Shown in pieces: positions 7,275 through 16,395 of a DNA stretch of 64,000 bases. The DNA is from Planctomycetaceae bacterium (GTDB taxonomy: Bacteria; Planctomycetota; Phycisphaerae; SM23-33): the NCBI GenBank assembly GCA_021371965.1, contig JAJFVE010000183.1, positions 1 through 64,000 on the forward strand, read 5' to 3'. Under the pieces are notes generated by a model. The model did not search any database. It saw only the letters and a program-made list of their open reading frames with translations, and had not been told where the DNA came from. The position numbers and the translations under genes are program-made. Positions within the stretch are counted from its first letter, which is position 1. Every line of letters begins with the position of its first letter.

Positions 7275-8474
7275 ATGAAACGAGTCAATCCGATAGTGTC
7301 AGCCGCGATGGCGCTGCTGCTGGTCCTGCCGGCGGCGGCTTTGGCCCAGGGCAATGCCTGGGAGATCACCCCCGAAAGCCAGGCCGCCCTCGATCGCGGG
7401 ATCGCGTGGCTGGCCAAGAACCAGGGGTCCAAGGGCAACTGGGACGACGAGCAACTGGGCCTGGTCAGCATGGGTCTGCTGGCGTACCTGTCGGCCGGCC
7501 ATCTGCCCGGGCGGGGCAAGTACGGGCACAACTCGCAGATGGCGCTGGACTACATCCTCAATAACGCCAAGCCGTCGGGGCTGCTCAACATCAGCGTGCG
7601 CGGCCACGACATGTACAACCACGGCCTGGCGACGTTTGTGCTCGGCCAGGCGTACGGCATGACCGGCGACAAGCGCATCGGGCGCGTGCTGGACCGAGCG
7701 CTGCGGCTGATCCAGGACAGCCAGTGCGCCGACGGCGGGTGGGACTATGTGGCGGTTTCCAAGCCGCAGGGTCACGACCTGTCGCTGACGGTGATGCAGG
7801 CCAAGGCTCTGAGGAGCGCGATGGACTGCGGGTTCAAGGTCGACTCCAAGGCCATCGATCGGGCACTGGCGTACGTGCGGCGGCATTATGTTCCCGAGGG
7901 CGGCAGGCGGCGCGAGGAGAGCCTCGAACAGATGCAGCGCCGCGCGGGGATGTTCAGCTACCAACCCAACGGCGACCTGGCACGGGCGGGCGTCACGATG
8001 ACGTCCATCGGCGTGGTCTGCCTGCAGGAGTTCGGCCAATACGACGATTGGCGCATCGGGACGTCGATGCAGTACCTCCGCAAGACAGTGCAGGCCGGCG
8101 AGAAGGTCTTCAACGACCAGTACCGCCTGTCGAAGAAGACCCGCAGCTATGCCATCGAACCCCACCACGTGCCCTTCGACGCCTATACGCTGTATTACCT
8201 CAGCCAGGCTCTCTACCAGCGCGGCGGCGATGACTGGAAGATCTGCTACACGATCCTGCGCAACGAGCTGGCCAAGCGCCAGAAGGTTGACCCCAAGGAC
8301 CCTCAGCAAAACGGCTGCTGGGTCACCAGCCTGTGGGGAATGCGGGACAAGGAAGCCCAGCTTTACGGGACGTCCATCGGCTGCTTCACCCTGGCCATGC
8401 CCAACCGTTACCTGCCGATCCTCCAGGAAGGACGCATCGAAAGCCTCATCCGCCCTGTGGGGGAAAAGGAATAG
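7275..8474 (+). CDS. Secreted prenyltransferase/squalene-cyclase-fold repeat protein
   Basis: The 399-residue product has a signal peptide (MKRVNPIVSAAMALLLVLPAAALAQ) and then alpha-alpha barrel repeats of the terpenoid cyclase/prenyltransferase kind, seen as ALDRGIAWLAKNQG, LRLIQDSQCADGGWDY and FDAYTLYYLSQALYQRGG. The acidic DxDD motif of squalene-hopene cyclase is not visible, so it is more likely a binding or structural toroid than a cyclase. It is closely related to 32310-33515: by eye about 22 differences in the first 163 mature residues, less similar later. That paralogue heads the MoxR/BatA block. ATG 7275 has GGAG nearby. Here it stands alone, with the HtrA gene divergent. Confidence 0.8.
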   Translation: MKRVNPIVSAAMALLLVLPAAALAQGNAWEITPESQAALDRGIAWLAKNQGSKGNWDDEQLGLVSMGLLAYLSAGHLPGRGKYGHNSQMALDYILNNAKPSGLLNISVRGHDMYNHGLATFVLGQAYGMTGDKRIGRVLDRALRLIQDSQCADGGWDYVAVSKPQGHDLSLTVMQAKALRSAMDCGFKVDSKAIDRALAYVRRHYVPEGGRRREESLEQMQRRAGMFSYQPNGDLARAGVTMTSIGVVCLQEFGQYDDWRIGTSMQYLRKTVQAGEKVFNDQYRLSKKTRSYAIEPHHVPFDAYTLYYLSQALYQRGGDDWKICYTILRNELAKRQKVDPKDPQQNGCWVTSLWGMRDKEAQLYGTSIGCFTLAMPNRYLPILQEGRIESLIRPVGEKE

Positions 8475-8492
8475 GGAACCGGGGGGAGAAGC

Positions 8493-8675
8493 CCACCACA
8501 GAGACAGGTCTCTGCCCCCCAGAGTGAAAAAGAAGAGATCGTCAGATGCTCTATGGTCCACTCCCCGCTGTTTCCGCAAGAACCAAACAGAAGCGGGGGT
8601 TGAAAACAAGCTGTGAACATCAGATCTTGTTTCTCCCCTCAGCTTTTCTCATTGTCTCTGTGGTAAGTTTTTGTT
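8493..8675. repeat. Dispersed inverted repeat with CCACAGAGAC/GTCTCTGTGG ends, copy 1
   Basis: ACCACAGAGAC at 8495-8505 is the inverse of GTCTCTGTGGT at 8654-8664. The right end (8636-8673) is nearly the reverse complement of 57415-57453. The block fills the gap between two unrelated genes. Confidence 0.65.
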
Positions 8676-8703
8676 TTTCTACCGGCATAAGGGCTGTGAC
8701 AGA

Positions 8704-10233
8704 ATGAATCGCAAGCTTGTACTGACGGTCTTTTGCATACTGTTCGCCTGCGGCTGCGCGTCTGAGGCGCCGGCGCCGGGTTTGGTCGAGGTGGTCTTTC
8801 CGCCCGCGCAGGCGCGGAAGGTGCTGACGCTCGAAGCTCCGGGCGAGGCGCCGGACCGGGTGGCGGTGGTCATTCCGACCATCACGCGTCCGGGCAAGCC
8901 CTTCGAGGCCCGCGTGGCGGTACTGGATAAGGCGGGTTATCCCTCGGTCAAATGCCGCGGCCGCGTGCGGCTGGTTGACGCGAGCGGGGCGGTCCTGGCG
9001 GTGGTGGATTTCCGCCCGGGCGCCGCGGCAGTGGCGTCGGTGCAAAACCTGCGCCTGGCGGGGGAAGGCTTCCATCGGCTGAGGGGGCAGTTCCAGGGCA
9101 AGGACTTCCCCAGCAATCCCACGCGATGCACCGCACAGAACGTTCAGGAGATCTTCTGGGGCGACCCGCACGCGCACTCGCTGCTGGGCCAATGCATGCC
9201 CAAGTACTGCCGCTCGATCGACTTCGCCTATGCCTCCGCGCGGTATGTCAGCGGGCTGGACTGGCTGGCGATGACGGATCACGTATCCAACGGCCGCGGC
9301 AGCGAGGCGCTGTTCTATGAGGAGTCGCGGGCGTCCGAGTTGCACAACGCCCCGCCGGCGTTTGTGACGGTTCCGGCGTACGAGGCATCGCTCAACGGCG
9401 GCGCCGGCGGCGACAACAACGTCTACATGGCCCGCTGGCCGGCGATGTACGTCGATGACTACGACAACGGCACCGTGCGCACGCTCTGCGACAAGCTCGC
9501 CGGCGTGTTGGGGCGAGAGTCGTTCTTTGTCGTGCCGCACCACACGACGCGCGTCGGCAAACATGGCGAGATCTCCGACGCGATCTACCCCGGCCCCGTC
9601 TCGATGCCCAACGTCGAGATTCACTCCAAGTGGGGCACCAGCGAATACCGGGGCAATCCCGACGCCCTCTACGCCGTGCACCCGGGCCCGAGCTACGTGC
9701 AGGACTTCCTGGGCCGCGGGCTGCAATTGGGCTTCATGGGCGGCAGCGACAGCCACGCCACCATGCCCGGTGGGGGAGGAAAGGAACCTGGGCAGCTCAC
9801 GCACCTTCCCGGCCTGACTGCCGTGCGGGCGGCCTCGCTGGATCGTCAGAGCATCTTCACGGCGCTTTGCGGGAGAGACTGCTACGCCGCAAGCGGCGAG
9901 CGGATCTATCTCGACGTCCGCATCGCCGGTCACAGCGGCGGGGTCAAGACGCCTTGGCGCGACGGGCGCTCGCCGCGCGTGGTCGAAGTGACCGCGGCGG
10001 GGCAGAGCGACATCGTGCTGATCGAGATCGTGCGCAACGGCAGCGTCATCCACCGCCGCCAGTGCGACACGTGGCAGGCGACGACGCGATTTGAAGACGG
10101 CCAAGACGCGGCGGCCCTGTGGCTGTCTTCAAATCACATCGGGCATTTCATGTACTACTACGTCCGCGTGACCTGCCGCAGCGGCGCGCAGGCGTGGTCC
10201 ACGCCGGTCTGGCTTGTAGAATCAAATCCCTAG
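8704..10233 (+). CDS. PHP-like (DUF3604-type) metal-dependent hydrolase lipoprotein
   Basis: The 509-residue product starts MNRKLVLTVFCILFACGCAS, a lipoprotein signal. After about 130 residues of beta-rich region come the metal-binding landmarks of the PHP/DUF3604 fold: GDPHAHS (Asp154, His156, His158), DWLAMTDHVS, FFVVPHHTTR and GFMGGSDSHA. These His/Asp residues match the family and suggest an active phosphoesterase-type site, presumably on the periplasmic or outer face. Related planctomycete proteins are often found with sulfatases and secreted enzymes, but the substrate is unknown. ATG 8704 was chosen because it places the signal peptide correctly. The genes on either side appear unrelated. 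Confidence 0.78.
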   Translation: MNRKLVLTVFCILFACGCASEAPAPGLVEVVFPPAQARKVLTLEAPGEAPDRVAVVIPTITRPGKPFEARVAVLDKAGYPSVKCRGRVRLVDASGAVLAVVDFRPGAAAVASVQNLRLAGEGFHRLRGQFQGKDFPSNPTRCTAQNVQEIFWGDPHAHSLLGQCMPKYCRSIDFAYASARYVSGLDWLAMTDHVSNGRGSEALFYEESRASELHNAPPAFVTVPAYEASLNGGAGGDNNVYMARWPAMYVDDYDNGTVRTLCDKLAGVLGRESFFVVPHHTTRVGKHGEISDAIYPGPVSMPNVEIHSKWGTSEYRGNPDALYAVHPGPSYVQDFLGRGLQLGFMGGSDSHATMPGGGGKEPGQLTHLPGLTAVRAASLDRQSIFTALCGRDCYAASGERIYLDVRIAGHSGGVKTPWRDGRSPRVVEVTAAGQSDIVLIEIVRNGSVIHRRQCDTWQATTRFEDGQDAAALWLSSNHIGHFMYYYVRVTCRSGAQAWSTPVWLVESNP

Positions 10234-10380
10234 GGAATCTTCCCATATCATTTTCCGCAAATTTACCTATATCGCTGAAGCGGCTGAGCGGTTATTCTTT
10301 GCGCCGCCACAGGTTGGACTCGGTCGGGTTCGGGGTATTCGTTGGGCCATGGACAATTCATTCCGTTAAGGAAAAGAAGC

Positions 10381-12108
10381 ATGGACAGCCCTCCTGACAT
10401 GACCGTCTTGTTGTCACCGCCGCGGGTTTCACCGACATGGGCTTCACGAGCCTCAAACGTCGCCGGCGCGGTAGTTGCCGCTATCGGCCTGGCCGCTGCT
10501 CTGGGATGGATCCTGGGCGCCCCAAGATTGGCGGGCCTGACCTCGCGGCTGCAATACATGCACTTTGACGTCGCCTGCACGGCGGCGCTGTTGGGGACGA
10601 GCCTGATCTTGCTGAATGTCTCAAGCGTCGGGAGGCGCCGCCGCGCGGGGCGGACGCTGGCCGGTGCGGCGTTGATCCTGCCTGCATTGGCGGCGGTCTG
10701 CACGGCCTGTGGGTGGCAGAGCCCTCTCCGGTATGCCGGACTTCAGGTCATGGCCTTTTCTCCCTCCACCGGGATCGTCATGCCGATGCCGGAGGCCTTC
10801 ACCATGGGTTTGTGCGCGATGAGCGTCCTGCTGCTCGATGCGGTGATCGGGCGCAGTCAAAGTCCCGCACAATGGCTTGCTCTTGGGATGGTCGCCTTGG
10901 GCCTGACTGGGATCTTGGGCCACATCCTCGAGGCAAACCCCCTCCAGCCCCTATGGCAGTTTTTTATGGCCTCCAGCCAAACGGCCGCCGCGACGACAAT
11001 CCTGGGCGCAGGGGTTCTCCTGGCGAGGCCGACGCTGCGTCCGGCGGCGGTGTTCTGGAACGGCGGGACGGCCGGGGTCATCGCCCGGCGCCTGCTGCTG
11101 CCGGTGATAGCTGCGCCGATCCTAATGGCCGCAGTGGCCTTATGGTCGGTCCGGGCCAGGCTTCTGGACGGCCCGCTGGCGGCGACTGTTTTCAGTCTGG
11201 CGGGCGTGCTTATGCTTGCCGTCCTGACGGGATGGTGTGTGTCGGTGCTGGCGCGGATCGACCACCGGCGCGGGCGGGCGCTGCGGAACCTGCGGCGCAT
11301 GCAGCAGTCGCTGATGCATGCGCGCAACGAGCTCGAGCGGCGGGTCCAGGAGCGCACGGCCGAACTGACGGACACCAACGCGGAGCTGCGCCGCCGGTCG
11401 GCCCAGTTGGCGCGTCTGGCGTCGGAAGTGACGCTGGCTGAGCAGCGCGAGCGGCAGCGGCTGGCGCACGTGCTGCACGACCATCTCCAGCAGTTGCTTG
11501 TCTCGGCCAAACTCGGCCTGGAACTGCACTCACGCAAGGACGGTCAATCGCTGCCGCCGGACCTGCGCCGCGTGCAGGAGCTGCTCAGCGAATCGATCAC
11601 GTCCTCCCGCGAGCTGACGATGGAACTGTTCCCGCCGGTGCTGCATGAAAAGGGACTGGCCGAGGCCTTGAATTGGCTGACGGCGTGGATGCAGGACAAG
11701 CACGCCCTGAGCATTGATCTGCAAACCGACCCCGAAGCCGTGCCCGCCACGCAGGACCTGGCGATCCTGCTGTTTCAGTCGGCGAGGGAGCTACTGTTCA
11801 ACATCGTCAAGCACGCCAACGTCAAGGCCGCACAGGTGCGCCTGTGCCGCCGGGGTTCGGCGAATCTGGTACTGACGGTGAGCGATCAGGGGACCGGCTT
11901 CGAGCCCGATATGTTGTACTCGGGCAGCGGCCGGGCGGGCTTTGGCCTCTTGAGCGTCCGCGAACGGCTGGAGCTTCTTGGCGGAGCGATGAAGGTCGAG
12001 TCCTCCCCCGGCTGCGGCAGCCGCGTGTCGCTCAGTGCCCCGTCAGACCAACCCGCTACCGGGTCATCGCTGGACCCCGGCGCGGGCATAGCCGCAACCC
12101 CGCAATAG
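10381..12108 (+). CDS. Membrane sensor histidine kinase, NarL/DegS type (HisKA_3)
   Basis: The 575-residue protein has a membrane sensor part of several hydrophobic segments (about residues 20-300), a coiled-coil linker, and then the transmitter. RQRLAHVLHDHLQQLL carries the phosphoacceptor His (about 366) of the HisKA_3 class; the ATPase part shows ARELLFNIVKHAN (N box), DQGTGFEPDM (G1) and GFGLLSVRERLELLGG. This class pairs with LuxR/NarL-type regulators. None is adjacent, but one lies at 20982-21656, so they may be partners. I chose ATG 10381 because AAGGA precedes it at normal spacing; a start 13 codons upstream is possible. The signal sensed is unknown. Confidence 0.88.
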   Translation: MDSPPDMTVLLSPPRVSPTWASRASNVAGAVVAAIGLAAALGWILGAPRLAGLTSRLQYMHFDVACTAALLGTSLILLNVSSVGRRRRAGRTLAGAALILPALAAVCTACGWQSPLRYAGLQVMAFSPSTGIVMPMPEAFTMGLCAMSVLLLDAVIGRSQSPAQWLALGMVALGLTGILGHILEANPLQPLWQFFMASSQTAAATTILGAGVLLARPTLRPAAVFWNGGTAGVIARRLLLPVIAAPILMAAVALWSVRARLLDGPLAATVFSLAGVLMLAVLTGWCVSVLARIDHRRGRALRNLRRMQQSLMHARNELERRVQERTAELTDTNAELRRRSAQLARLASEVTLAEQRERQRLAHVLHDHLQQLLVSAKLGLELHSRKDGQSLPPDLRRVQELLSESITSSRELTMELFPPVLHEKGLAEALNWLTAWMQDKHALSIDLQTDPEAVPATQDLAILLFQSARELLFNIVKHANVKAAQVRLCRRGSANLVLTVSDQGTGFEPDMLYSGSGRAGFGLLSVRERLELLGGAMKVESSPGCGSRVSLSAPSDQPATGSSLDPGAGIAATPQ

Positions 12109-12150
12109 ATGGGTTCCCGCCCGACCGAACACCTGCCAAGCCGCAAGCGG

Positions 12151-12175
12151 CGGACGGGCGTCTTTCCCATGCACC
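12151..12175. repeat. Degenerate copy C of the dispersed hairpin repeat
   Basis: CGGACGGGCGTCTTTCCCAT followed by GCACC matches the consensus of the other copies but the stem is imperfect. It lies between convergent genes and is followed by a short GGCTACTGGTTACTG phrase. Confidence 0.45.
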
Positions 12176-12206
12176 GTCCCTGGCTATCGGCTACTGGTTA
12201 CTGTCC

Positions 12207-13235
12207 TCAGAGTCCCAGCTTGGTCTTGAGGGCCTCGATGCGCTGTGCGACGTCCTTGGCTTCGGGGCGGCTGGGGTAGAGCTTGATGAACTCCTGGTAC
12301 TTGCCCAGGGCGATCTTGTCCATTCCCGCCCTTTCGTAGTTTGCCGCCACGGTGAGCATCTGTTTGGCGCGCGTCTCGTTCTGGTCGGAGGCGAGGCCAT
12401 CCTGGAGATTCTTGTCGGCCTTGACCAGCGCCATGTCCGAGGTCGCGGCTTTGCCCGCGGTGGTGTCCGGGTACAGCGTGGCGAGCATCTCCAGGGTCTT
12501 GACGGCATTGTGCCGGGCGGTGGACTGAAGTTTCTTGATGTAGTCGAATCGCAGTGCCGGATCGATGGTCTGGCCGTCGCCATCGGACTCGGTGGCGGGC
12601 CTGGTAGCCGGGGCGGGGAGTTTCTGCGCCGCCAGGTCGGCAGTGATGATGTCGTCGATCTGGTCGGCCATCGCCTGGGCCTTGGCGGCCTTGAACGCTG
12701 TCGCGACGGCCGGATCGTTCTCGGCTTTGTCCAGGGCGGCCTGTGCGGCTTGGCCGGCCTTGCGATGTCCGAAGGCGGCGGCGACATGTCGATACGACTT
12801 GAGGGCCTCCTCGTATTTCTTCTCGGCGTAGAGGCTGTTGGCCTTCTGGAGCCGGATTTCGCCTTCGGCGTCGACTCTGGCCAGCAGTTCGTCGATCCGT
12901 TCGCGCTGGTTCTGGCTGCGCACGACGCCCAGCAACGGTTCCAGAATCTCCCTGGCCTGCTGCCATGACTTGGCCGAGATGGCGCGGCGCGCCGCCTCGA
13001 TCTGGCCTGCAACTCGCTGATGGATCACGTCGTCGACATCCAGAGTTGTCGACTGGGGCTGGTTGATCGTGACTTTCTGCTTGATCACCGGGGCGGTGGT
13101 CTTTTTCTTCTTCGTGGCCGCCGAGATGGCGTCAACGCCCACGGTGCTTCCGCTGGGCAGCGTGCGCAGGGGCAAGGCTGTCGCAACGGCTACCAGGGCC
13201 AGGGCGATCAGGCCAAAGGTCACTCGTCGATGCAT
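12207..13235 (-). CDS. Secreted tetratricopeptide-like protein of unknown function
   Basis: The 342-residue product starts with a signal peptide (MHRRVTFGLIALALVAVATALPL). The rest is helical with TPR-like stretches: REILEPLLGVVRSQNQRERIDELLARV, then ANSLYAEKKYEEALKSYRHVA, and at the end YERAGMDKIALGKYQEFIKLYPSRPEAKDVAQRI. Such repeats mediate protein contacts. There is an AAAAAGGA ribosome-binding site before ATG 13235. It lies 225 bases downstream of the L,D-transpeptidase gene on the same strand, so co-transcription is possible but not shown. It is not recognised beyond the TPR character. Confidence 0.7.
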   Translation of the reverse strand: MHRRVTFGLIALALVAVATALPLRTLPSGSTVGVDAISAATKKKKTTAPVIKQKVTINQPQSTTLDVDDVIHQRVAGQIEAARRAISAKSWQQAREILEPLLGVVRSQNQRERIDELLARVDAEGEIRLQKANSLYAEKKYEEALKSYRHVAAAFGHRKAGQAAQAALDKAENDPAVATAFKAAKAQAMADQIDDIITADLAAQKLPAPATRPATESDGDGQTIDPALRFDYIKKLQSTARHNAVKTLEMLATLYPDTTAGKAATSDMALVKADKNLQDGLASDQNETRAKQMLTVAANYERAGMDKIALGKYQEFIKLYPSRPEAKDVAQRIEALKTKLGL

Positions 13236-13460
13236 GGCAGTCTTCCTTTTTGGGTTCAGGGTGTCTACAAAGATACCGTGCTCTGTGCTCTATCTAATAT
13301 AGCGTTCCGCGACGGAAATTATTGCACGACGGGCTGGAAAAGATCCCAGCCGCTGAGGTCGCCCAGGACGCTGAGGAAGAAGCGGAAGAGAAGATGGGAT
13401 GCAGGAATGCTGGAAGGAGATCCCGATGCCGCACCCATCATTCCATGGTTCCAGCTCCTT

Positions 13461-14495
13461 CTATTTCTTGATCAGGACGGTCGACCAGTGCTCGTAGAGG
13501 GTCATGAAGACATAGTCGATATCGGGGTCGGCCATGCGGATGCAGCCCAGGGATTCGCTCTTGCCGATGCTGCCCTGGTCGTTGGTGCTGTGGATGCCGT
13601 ATCCGCTCATGGTCTTGGTGACCGCGTCGGTGCCCTCGAGGCTGATCCAGAGCCCCTTGGCGCCGAAGGCATATCCCGGTTCGCCGTAGCGAATGGTCCC
13701 GGTGCGTCCGCTGGAGGGCGGCGGGTTCCAGACCGGCTTGATCTGCTTGCCGTGCAACGCCACGTGGTAGGCCCCGAACGGCGTGGCGTTCTCGCGCCCC
13801 GTGCCGACGGTGAAACGTTTGATGTAAACATACGGCAGGTTGTCGCGCTTGAGGTACAGATCCATGGAGAAACTGCTGAGGCTGATGACGGCGTGGAACG
13901 GGCCCTTGATGACTTTGATCGACTGGCCGGGGCGGATGGCCTTGGCCGAGGAGAGATTGTTGATCTTCACCAGCAGTTCCGGCGGCACGTGCAGCTTGAG
14001 GTTTCGCTCGATGCGCTGCAGCACGTCGCCGCTCTGCACGTCATAGCGGGCCACGTATGGGTCCTCGTCGAAGAAGCCGGGGGCAAATAGCGTCCGCTCG
14101 GCCATGCTCGTCAGCATCTTGCGGGCGTGGGCGGCCTTGTCGGGCGGAAGGGCGCCGGAGAAAACCGCAGCCGACAGCGCCACGCGGGCGGGGAAGAACT
14201 TGCCGGCCTCCATCAGCTTGATTCCCTCATCGAACTGGGCCATCGCCGTGGTGGCGTTGCCGGCCGTCTCGGGCGCCGGCGTGGGCGCCGCCACCGGGGA
14301 ACTCGGTGCGGCCGCAGGCGCGCCGGCGCCAGGGGCGGGGGCGCCGGCATGGACTGCCGGGTTGGCCTCGGCCGCGGCGTCGGCCCCGGCGCGGGCGGGA
14401 CCCTTGGAACGGTAGATATTCCAGCCCACGATCAGGGCGATCAAGGCCGCTACCGATCCGGCGACGATGACAATCTGTTTAGCAAGCGGAGTCAT
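13461..14495 (-). CDS. L,D-transpeptidase with LysM-like domain (YkuD fold)
   Basis: The 344-residue protein has an N-terminal membrane anchor (about 5-27), an Ala/Pro-rich linker (about 30-80), a helical stretch, a LysM-like region (YDVQSGDVLQRIERNLKLHVPPELLVKIN, RPGQSIKV) and a C-terminal YkuD domain. The active-site motif HSTNDQGSIGKSESLGCIRM holds the catalytic Cys318 with its His. Such enzymes form 3-3 crosslinks in peptidoglycan or attach proteins to it, in the periplasm. The gene start overlaps the end of the cyclo-ligase gene by 17 bases, with an AAGGAG site inside that gene. This supports a peptidoglycan wall in this organism. Confidence 0.9.
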   Translation of the reverse strand: MTPLAKQIVIVAGSVAALIALIVGWNIYRSKGPARAGADAAAEANPAVHAGAPAPGAGAPAAAPSSPVAAPTPAPETAGNATTAMAQFDEGIKLMEAGKFFPARVALSAAVFSGALPPDKAAHARKMLTSMAERTLFAPGFFDEDPYVARYDVQSGDVLQRIERNLKLHVPPELLVKINNLSSAKAIRPGQSIKVIKGPFHAVISLSSFSMDLYLKRDNLPYVYIKRFTVGTGRENATPFGAYHVALHGKQIKPVWNPPPSSGRTGTIRYGEPGYAFGAKGLWISLEGTDAVTKTMSGYGIHSTNDQGSIGKSESLGCIRMADPDIDYVFMTLYEHWSTVLIKK

Positions 14496-15099
14496 AGGTT
14501 TCTCCTTGGCCCGCGTTGCCGCGAGGCGTCAGGCCGGTGAATCGCAGCACTTCTTTATCGGTAACAAGCATGCTGACAGGCCAGTCATTGCCGGCGGTGG
14601 GAACGCGCTCGACGACCTGATCGCACAGCGCCAGGCCGCAGGTGGTGGCATGCAGGTCGCTGTGGCTGAGGAAGCGGTCGTAGAACCCGGCCCCGCGCCC
14701 GAGGCGGTTTCCGCTGCGGTCATAGGCCAGGGCGGGGACGACCACCAGGTCGATGTCCTCCAGCGGCCAGGGCTCGCTGGCGACCGGCTCGCGGATGGCG
14801 TAGTGTCCGCAGACGACCATCTCGTCGTTCATGCCGGTGATCCGCACGGCGATCATGTGCCGCTGCTGATAGTCGACCTTGGGGACCAGAACGATCTTGT
14901 CCTGCTGCCACGCCGCCAGCGCCGCCGACAGGGGGCTGGCCTCGTGGGGCATGGGCATATACAGCATGACGCAGCGGCTGCCGCGGAACTCCTCGGTAGC
15001 GATCAGGGCCTGGCAGGCCAACTGGCTGCGCGCGACGATGGCTGCCGGCGGGATATCCGCCAACCGCCGCTTCATCTCTTTGCGCAGGTGGTTCTTCAT
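14479..15099 (-). CDS. 5-formyltetrahydrofolate cyclo-ligase family protein
   Basis: The 206-residue product matches the family in length. The C-terminal motif VVPALAYDRSGNRLGRGAGFYDRFL is the conserved ATP/folate-binding loop, and the N-terminus MKNHLRKEMKRRL supplies the basic helix. The enzyme converts 5-formyl-THF to 5,10-methenyl-THF with ATP in the cytoplasm. I prefer ATG 15099 over the TTG two codons upstream. The tail after TGLTPRGNAG overlaps the next gene's start. The neighbour is a cell-wall enzyme, so the pair is not a folate operon. Confidence 0.87.
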   Translation of the reverse strand: MKNHLRKEMKRRLADIPPAAIVARSQLACQALIATEEFRGSRCVMLYMPMPHEASPLSAALAAWQQDKIVLVPKVDYQQRHMIAVRITGMNDEMVVCGHYAIREPVASEPWPLEDIDLVVVPALAYDRSGNRLGRGAGFYDRFLSHSDLHATTCGLALCDQVVERVPTAGNDWPVSMLVTDKEVLRFTGLTPRGNAGQGETYDSAC

Positions 15100-15178
15100 G
15101 GTCAAGACATCCTATTAGACCCCAAAACGATCCCCGACGGAAGCGGGATTGTGCGGGTTGCGGATTGGGGATTGCGGA

Positions 15179-16243
15179 TTAATCCCGCTCTCCCCGGTCC
15201 CGCGGCGGCAGAAGGTCGCAGTTGGCCCGGACGATCTTGATCCTGCCTTCGACCACTCCGAGTTGCAGCCAACTGTAGCAATGCCACATGATCGCCGGGC
15301 CGGCTTTGGGGTCTTGCGAGAGGTGCTCGTCCGCCCAGTAGTCTTCCTGGTACGTGCTGTCGGGCGGGCCCAGGCTCTTGCGGCGGCTGGCCAGTTCCAC
15401 CTGATCCTTGTGCGGCCAAATCAGGAACGACTGCACGCCCTGCGTCGAGGCTTCCTGGGCCGCGTCTTCCAGGCCCATCGACAGCGTCCGCGCCTTGAGG
15501 GTCTGGACGATGCGCTCGAGCGCAGCCGAAAGTTTGGCGGAGTTGGTCTGTCCTGGCCGACCGTACACCTGCACCTTCACCGAATGACCCAGGGCATGCA
15601 GGAGCGAGCGTTCCTCGGCCCGCAGCGGGCGTCGCGTTGCCGCCGGCGCCGCGGCCGGTTGCGATGCCGGTGCGGCGAGTTGCTCGTGCCCGGGCAAGGT
15701 CGGCGGCTCAGTTGCCGGCGGGGGCAGAAGGCGGTTGTCGGTGCGGATGACGACCACGCGGCCGTCGGCGATGCCGAAGCCCAGCCAGCTATACCAGTGC
15801 CACGTCAGCGGCTTGGAGTTGGCCGTCGCGCGGGGGACGATACGTCCTTCTTCGAGAAAGCCGCTCTGGCGGACCAGGTCGCTCTCGCCCAAAGCCTTGG
15901 CCAGTGCGGCCGCGGAGAGATTTGTGCGCTTGGGCACCAGGGTGATCGCCGAGACGCCATACTTCTTGCGCACCTGCCAGCAGGCCCAGTGCAGCCCCTC
16001 GCCCAGCCCTTTGCGCGAAATGATCTCGGCGAACAACTCCAGCCCCGCGCTGCCGTCGATGGGGGCCTTGTCGGCCGCGGCCAGCGCCGAATCGGTGCTC
16101 GCGCCGATCCGGGTGGGCAGGCCCAGCGCCTCGAGCATTTCCTTCTCAGCCGGACGCAGCGCCCGCGGCGCCACAACCGGGGCGGAGGCCGGGGCCGAAG
16201 CCGGTTGCGCCGCACAGATCAGCGATAGCAAGGTGACAAGCAT
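15179..16243 (-). CDS. Secreted protein with two tandem copies of an unrecognised domain
   Basis: The 354-residue product begins MLVTLLSLICAAQPASAPAS, a short signal followed by an Ala/Pro-rich stretch. It contains two related halves of about 150 residues. Half one ends WHWYSWLGFGIADGRVVVIR then TDNRLLPP; half two ends WHCYSWLQLGVVEGRIKIVR then ANCDLLPP; both also start with a similar RPLRAEERSLLHALG-type helix. I do not recognise the domain. An opening of over 800 codons in this frame runs upstream through the oppositely oriented FGE gene and is not coding. Start ATG 16243 has GGAG close by. Convergent or divergent neighbours give no functional clue. Confidence 0.65.
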   Translation of the reverse strand: MLVTLLSLICAAQPASAPASAPVVAPRALRPAEKEMLEALGLPTRIGASTDSALAAADKAPIDGSAGLELFAEIISRKGLGEGLHWACWQVRKKYGVSAITLVPKRTNLSAAALAKALGESDLVRQSGFLEEGRIVPRATANSKPLTWHWYSWLGFGIADGRVVVIRTDNRLLPPPATEPPTLPGHEQLAAPASQPAAAPAATRRPLRAEERSLLHALGHSVKVQVYGRPGQTNSAKLSAALERIVQTLKARTLSMGLEDAAQEASTQGVQSFLIWPHKDQVELASRRKSLGPPDSTYQEDYWADEHLSQDPKAGPAIMWHCYSWLQLGVVEGRIKIVRANCDLLPPRDRGERD

Positions 16244-16255
16244 GGCTCCATTGTC

Positions 16256-16290
16256 GATTTGCAGTTTCCAATTTTCAATTTCCAATTGAA
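16256..16290. repeat. AT-rich phrase repeat (TTTCCAATTTTCAATTTCC)
   Basis: A patch of TTTCCAATTTTCAATTTCC and AATTG in otherwise GC-rich DNA sits in the divergent gap between 15179-16243 and 16409-17875. It could also help opening of promoter DNA. Confidence 0.4.
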
Positions 16291-16395
16291 AAACAAAATG
16301 CCTCAGCGGACCAGCGGGCCAACCACGACCACACCCGTGCAGCGGGCGATGTGGAGAAAGTCCCGATCGGTTCTTCCATCGCCGCGACGGTGAAA

